From NCBI GenBank assembly GCA_903821255.1, contig CAIJKT010000253.1, positions 1-10,094 of the forward strand: a stretch of 10,094 nucleotides of DNA. Direction: 5' to 3'. Of this stretch, positions 7,734 to 10,094 are shown piece by piece. Under the pieces are notes generated by a model that was given only the letters and a program-made list of their open reading frames with translations, made no database searches and had not been told where the DNA came from. The stretch is from an uncultured Lentisphaeria bacterium (lineage in GTDB: Bacteria > Verrucomicrobiota > Lentisphaeria > Victivallales > Victivallaceae). Each line of letters begins with the position of its first letter. Position 1 is the stretch's first letter. The position numbers and the translations under genes were made by a program.

Positions 7734-8450
7734 CTATTTATAATCCCCTTTTTGATAATAATTTTGCAACCAGTCGAAATAAGAAATTTTTCTTACGCTA
7801 CCATCCGCAATCGCGACATTAGCGCCTCCGGCAGCGACATTGGCCCCTTTACGCCCATGGCGAGTCCAGTGTGCCCTATCCGTATTAGAAGGGATAGACA
7901 GCGCCACCCCATAATAGAAAGTGTTGGTGCATACCTGGGTTTCTCCATCAAAAACGACAAAATCAAACTGAATTTTTTTCAGTTGTCCTATTCGCAGAGG
8001 ACTGTTCGCCGGCACTGGAGAACCATAAACAAATGCCCATAAATATCCCTGATTGTTCCCCATGTGCCAGAAATAATTATAATAGTGCCCATTACCAGGC
8101 CATACTGTTGTGCTCGGAGTCCTGGTTATATCCGAAGGACAGTCATATATTTTTGTATTTTCTACATATTTCGATGTGACAAAAGTCTGCCATGGATATA
8201 TTGCCGCCCCGGTTACTGATAGTGAGATCGGCAAAAAATCTTTATTATCATTCACATAAGATGCCTGCACCATGTTTATTTGCTTCAGATTGCCTACGCA
8301 TTTTGCTGATCTTCCAGTTTCAAGAGCTCTATTCAATGCAGGAAGAAGCATTGACGCCAGTATTGCAATGATAGCAATTGTTACCAGCAACTCAATAAGT
8401 GTGAATCCGCCTTTTTCCCTTGATTTCCGGTTAAAAGTTCTTTCTCTCAT
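7734..8450 (-). CDS. Type II/IV-like pseudopilin with N-terminal methylation motif and C-terminal H-xn-DG motif
   Basis: 238 residues. A short basic leader (residues 1-15, ending GG) precedes [20 protein letters not shown], the class III prepilin signal. Prepilin peptidase would cut between G15 and F16, and E20 is the usual Glu5 of the mature protein. The hydrophobic N-helix continues to about residue 36, followed by the NLKQINM segment (54-60) usual in this family. YDCPSD (102-107) and the ending RHG...[10 protein letters not shown] (197-221) match the DUF1559/H-X9-DG pseudopilins abundant in Lentisphaerota and planctomycetes. It acts at the inner membrane and periplasm as a pilus or secretion pseudopilus subunit. 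The RBS is strong (GGAGGTGA, 4-5 nt before the ATG). It lies 64 nt after the regulator gene. The H-DG spacing is stretched by a duplicated GANVA segment. Its cargo or partner is unknown. Confidence 0.93.
   Translation of the reverse strand: MRERTFNRKSREKGGFTLIELLVTIAIIAILASMLLPALNRALETGRSAKCVGNLKQINMVQASYVNDNKDFLPISLSVTGAAIYPWQTFVTSKYVENTKIYDCPSDITRTPSTTVWPGNGHYYNYFWHMGNNQGYLWAFVYGSPVPANSPLRIGQLKKIQFDFVVFDGETQVCTNTFYYGVALSIPSNTDRAHWTRHGRKGANVAAGGANVAIADGSVRKISYFDWLQNYYQKGDYK
7813..7854 (-). repeat. 21-nt-period duplication in the pseudopilin C-terminal motif
   Basis: GCGACATT(A/G)GC(G/C)CCT occurs at 7813 and again at 7834 on the plus strand, exactly 21 nt apart, in frame. In protein this gives two consecutive GANVA blocks (202-206 and 209-213) just before IADG. 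It lengthens the gap between H198 and D216-G217 to 17 residues, where the family usually has about 9. Confidence 0.7.
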
Positions 8451-8479
8451 CTTTCACCTCCAGTTGTTTTTTACTATTA

Positions 8480-8494
8480 ATATTGGTTCAATAT
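8480..8494. promoter_or_regulatory. Inverted repeat ATATTG-N3-CAATAT upstream of the pseudopilin gene
   Basis: A 6-bp perfect inverted repeat with a 3-nt spacer lies in the 64-nt gap between the regulator and pseudopilin genes. On the minus strand it reads ATATTGAACCAATAT. TATATT at its edge could be a -10, with TAGACT 16 bp upstream as a weak -35, so a bound repressor would cover the promoter. The word TATTGAACC recurs upstream of the TIGR03790 gene. Confidence 0.4.
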
Positions 8495-8514
8495 AGTGAT
8501 TTCAGGATTTAAGT

Positions 8515-9588
8515 CTATACTTTATGGGCCAATTGCTGGATTGGACGGTTCATCCCATTCATAAAATCAATGGTGGATTCACGTGCTATCAATTTGGGTT
8601 TCAGTATTTTCAGGCAGGGAATTGAACGCCCCAGGCACATATCACATACCTCGTTTATCATTTCATCTTCTCTGATGCTTATGGAGGATAACGGAACTTC
8701 CGCCATCTCCTTCACCCATGGAGTATTAAAATACCCGAGAATTGCAATATCTCCTGGTATTTTCATATTCAGTTCTCTAAAAAATGGCATTATGGGAAAT
8801 AACAGATAATCCCCGAAAACATAAACCGCGTCGAAAGTATTTTCTGAAAATAATTTCTTAATAGAAGCAGCATCTGAGCCGTCATTGAATGTCAGAGCAG
8901 TCCTGGAGGCAGAATCGGCAACGGCCTCTTCACACCCTTTTGTAAAATCAAATTTCGTGTGCACAATTATCAATATGTTCCTACATCCTATTTCAATCAG
9001 ATGCCTTACTCCTATATATCCGCCATGATGCCAGTCAGTTGCGACTCCTGGAATCCCCAGTTCTGCACAGGTTTCACTAGTATGAAAATAATGGAAAAGT
9101 TTAGTTTTCTTCATTATCTCCAAAAGTTCGTCTTTTGTAAAATTGTTTTCGAATGTCTGAGTGTCGAAAAAGACTGCCTCAAACTCGCCGGGGTTTTCAC
9201 ATATCCGTTCGAATATAGCGCGAGCGCGCTCGTTCTTCATCAGACGCGGATCTTCCAACAAAGTGGAAATGTTCGAAAATGGCGCAAAATTCTTTTGAAA
9301 CTGATTTAGAAATCCGGAAAACAAATGATCATCACCGGTGCGCTCTATCACAATTACTTGTTTAAGCTTCTTTTCAGGCGGCAGAACAAAATAGCCCTTG
9401 CCATGTCCGGCTTTAATATATTTCTCAAACTCCAGCCTGACCAGCGCTTGTCTTACTGTTCCCACAGATGAATTATATTTCACCGCCAAATCTCTCAGAG
9501 ACGGGAACCGACCATTCTCCTTACACAATGATTTGGAAGTAAAGCTCTTCTTAATATCCTCATAAATCAAATCTTGATTGCTTTTCAT
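8515..9588 (-). CDS. GntR-type winged-helix regulator with LacI/GalR-like effector domain
   Basis: 357 residues from ATG at 9588. A TTG at 9603 would add five residues (MGIDL), but neither start has a clear ribosome site, so ATG is preferred. Residues about 5-70 are a GntR winged helix: FPSLRDLAVKYNSSVGTVRQAL, then a wing GHGKGYFV (61-68). Residues about 77-345 are a LacI/GalR periplasmic-binding-protein-like sensor: GVATDWHHGGYIGVRHLIEIG (181-201), FDAVYVFGDYL (252-262), and IPGDIAILGYFNTP (277-290), followed by PLSSISIREDEMI. Such hybrids (GntR/AraR-like fusions) bind DNA as dimers and respond to sugars. It heads the minus-strand series and has a consensus promoter followed by a palindrome, so it probably regulates itself and the genes after it. 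The ligand is unknown. Repressor or activator mode cannot be read from the sequence, although operator position favours repression. Confidence 0.92.
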   Translation of the reverse strand: MKSNQDLIYEDIKKSFTSKSLCKENGRFPSLRDLAVKYNSSVGTVRQALVRLEFEKYIKAGHGKGYFVLPPEKKLKQVIVIERTGDDHLFSGFLNQFQKNFAPFSNISTLLEDPRLMKNERARAIFERICENPGEFEAVFFDTQTFENNFTKDELLEIMKKTKLFHYFHTSETCAELGIPGVATDWHHGGYIGVRHLIEIGCRNILIIVHTKFDFTKGCEEAVADSASRTALTFNDGSDAASIKKLFSENTFDAVYVFGDYLLFPIMPFFRELNMKIPGDIAILGYFNTPWVKEMAEVPLSSISIREDEMINEVCDMCLGRSIPCLKILKPKLIARESTIDFMNGMNRPIQQLAHKV

Positions 9589-9610
9589 TAAATCAATACC
9601 CAAATATTAG

Positions 9611-9621
9611 TGTTCAGAACA
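9611..9621. promoter_or_regulatory. Putative operator palindrome TGTTCAGAACA
   Basis: This is a perfect 11-bp palindrome around a central base, lying about 9-19 nt after the predicted transcription start of the regulator gene. Size, symmetry and location suit a GntR-family dimer site giving autorepression. The half-site GTTCAGA recurs twice in the leader of the 769-residue gene. Confidence 0.55.
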
Positions 9622-9635
9622 GTTGTTTCTTTTAT

Positions 9636-9664
9636 ATTATAATATATCAAGCTTCAAATGTCAA
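9636..9664 (-). promoter_or_regulatory. Consensus sigma-70 promoter of the regulator gene
   Basis: On the minus strand TTGACA (plus 9659-9664) is separated by exactly 17 nt from TATAAT (plus 9636-9641). Both hexamers match the Escherichia coli consensus in every position. The start of transcription would fall near 9629, about 40 nt before the ATG at 9588. A promoter this strong in front of a regulator usually needs repression, which fits the palindrome next to it. Confidence 0.85.
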
Positions 9665-9721
9665 TACAGTAAATAAAAAATTAAGTGTTTTAAACAGTAT
9701 ATTTATTTTTAATTCTGTTGT

Positions 9722-9915
9722 TAAAGATAATCTTCACGAAATTTGCGCCGGAATATCAAAGACATGGGGGCCATCCGCAAACATTCAGCATGAAAGCCTT
9801 TTATCATGCAGATACATCGGCAACGATACCCGCGACGGCATTTTCAGCCGCCGCCGCCCGGTTTCCGGCCTTTGTTTCGTCATGCGGGCGGAAAATAATC
9901 GGGAATTTTTGAAAA
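9722..9915. other. GC-richer intergenic stretch between the divergent genes, no gene recognised
   Basis: Flanked on both sides by AT-rich promoter DNA, this block has a visibly higher GC content. It includes a run of GCC triplets and a 7-bp inverted repeat CCGCCCG (9854-9860) / CGGGCGG (9885-9891) around a 24-nt loop. Short frames cross it on both strands but show no family resemblance and no ribosome site. A decayed gene remnant or the end of a transcript is possible. No T-run makes either orientation a standard terminator. Confidence 0.4.
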
Positions 9916-9922
9916 TTGCGGT

Positions 9923-9951
9923 TTGCTATTTTGCATGGCCTATGTTATATT
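9923..9951 (+). promoter_or_regulatory. Candidate extended -10 promoter of rpmA
   Basis: TTGCTA (9923-9928), 17 nt, then TATATT (9946-9951), preceded by TG one base upstream, gives an extended -10. Transcription would start near 9958, leaving a leader of about 70 nt. That leader contains the inverted repeat TTCCGT (9957-9962) / ACGGAA (9983-9988), which could fold at the very 5' end of the mRNA. Confidence 0.6.
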
Positions 9952-10028
9952 CATCGTTCCGTTTGTGACTAATGGTGTATTTACGGAAAAAGAATAAGCA
10001 TAAATTAACATATTAACGAGGTGTTAAA

Positions 10029-10094
10029 ATGGCACATAAAAAAGGTCAATCGAGCAGCAGAAACGGTCGTGACAGTAATCCGAAGTTTCTCGGA
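10029..10094 (+). CDS. rpmA: 50S ribosomal protein L27, N-terminal 22 residues (continues off window)
   Basis: MAHKKGQSSSRNGRDSNPKF is the conserved start of bacterial L27. The family usually reads GQGSSRNGRDS, so only residue 8 differs (Ser for Gly). L27 sits at the peptidyl-transferase centre of the large ribosomal subunit, its N-terminal tail reaching the P-site tRNA. The chain begins directly at MAHKK, without the cleaved N-terminal extension of Firmicutes. GAGGTG 5-6 nt before the ATG is the ribosome site. The usual upstream partner rplU (L21) is absent from the preceding 425 nt, so rpmA has its own promoter here. Confidence 0.97.
   Translation, partial: MAHKKGQSSSRNGRDSNPKFLG

Noticed and set aside
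9693..9719. AACAG / CTGTT inverted repeat upstream of the regulator promoter
   Set aside because: Only 5-bp arms, 17 nt apart in AT-rich DNA, which is expected by chance.
9854..9891. GC-rich inverted repeat as a terminator
   Set aside because: The loop is long (24 nt) and no T-run follows on either strand.
9718..9912. 64-codon plus-strand frame before rpmA
   Set aside because: It starts at a TTG with no ribosome site, is rich in Ala/Phe from GCC runs, and does not resemble L21 or any family.

Overview
The window looks like a carbohydrate-related accessory locus from a bacterium of the PVC superphylum, most likely Lentisphaerota (Victivallis-like). This rests on gene content, not on a phylogenetic marker. 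A TIGR03790-type protein, a pseudopilin with a GG/FTLIELL signal and a C-terminal H-xn-DG motif, secreted TIM-barrel glycosidase-like proteins and a GntR/LacI hybrid regulator occur together. That combination is typical of Lentisphaerota and related planctomycete-like genomes. The only housekeeping marker is the first 22 codons of ribosomal protein L27 (rpmA) at the right edge.

Layout: five genes lie head to tail on the minus strand. In transcription order they are a GntR-LacI regulator (9588-8515), a pseudopilin (8450-7734), a 526-residue secreted TIM-barrel protein (7633-6053), a 769-residue paralogue with an added carbohydrate-binding-like tail (5600-3291), and a very large secreted TIGR03790 protein (3105 to beyond base 1, so its C-terminus is missing). 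The gaps are 64, 100, 452 and 185 nt. rpmA begins on the plus strand at 10029, divergent from the locus, and the 425-nt divergent region holds a recognisable promoter for each direction.

Regulation: the regulator has an exact consensus sigma-70 promoter (TTGACA-N17-TATAAT). It is followed immediately by an 11-bp perfect palindrome, TGTTCTGAACA on the minus strand, which suggests autoregulation. GTTCAGA half-sites recur twice just upstream of the 769-residue gene. A different shared word, TATTGAACC (minus strand), sits in the upstream regions of the pseudopilin and TIGR03790 genes.

Working model (inference): the regulator senses a sugar or glycan breakdown product and controls export or display of pilin-like and secreted glycan-active proteins. 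The two TIM-barrel proteins are clear paralogues with a conserved Glu-Glu pair at a plausible acid/base position, but I see no obvious second catalytic Glu. The large protein joins a TIGR03790 domain, an Asp-box-containing repeat region and three CBM5/12-like repeats. The left part (about 1-5800) is visibly more GC-rich than the right part (about 5900-9720), so the locus may have been assembled from parts of different origin. No RNA genes, CRISPR arrays, insertion sequences or transposases were seen.
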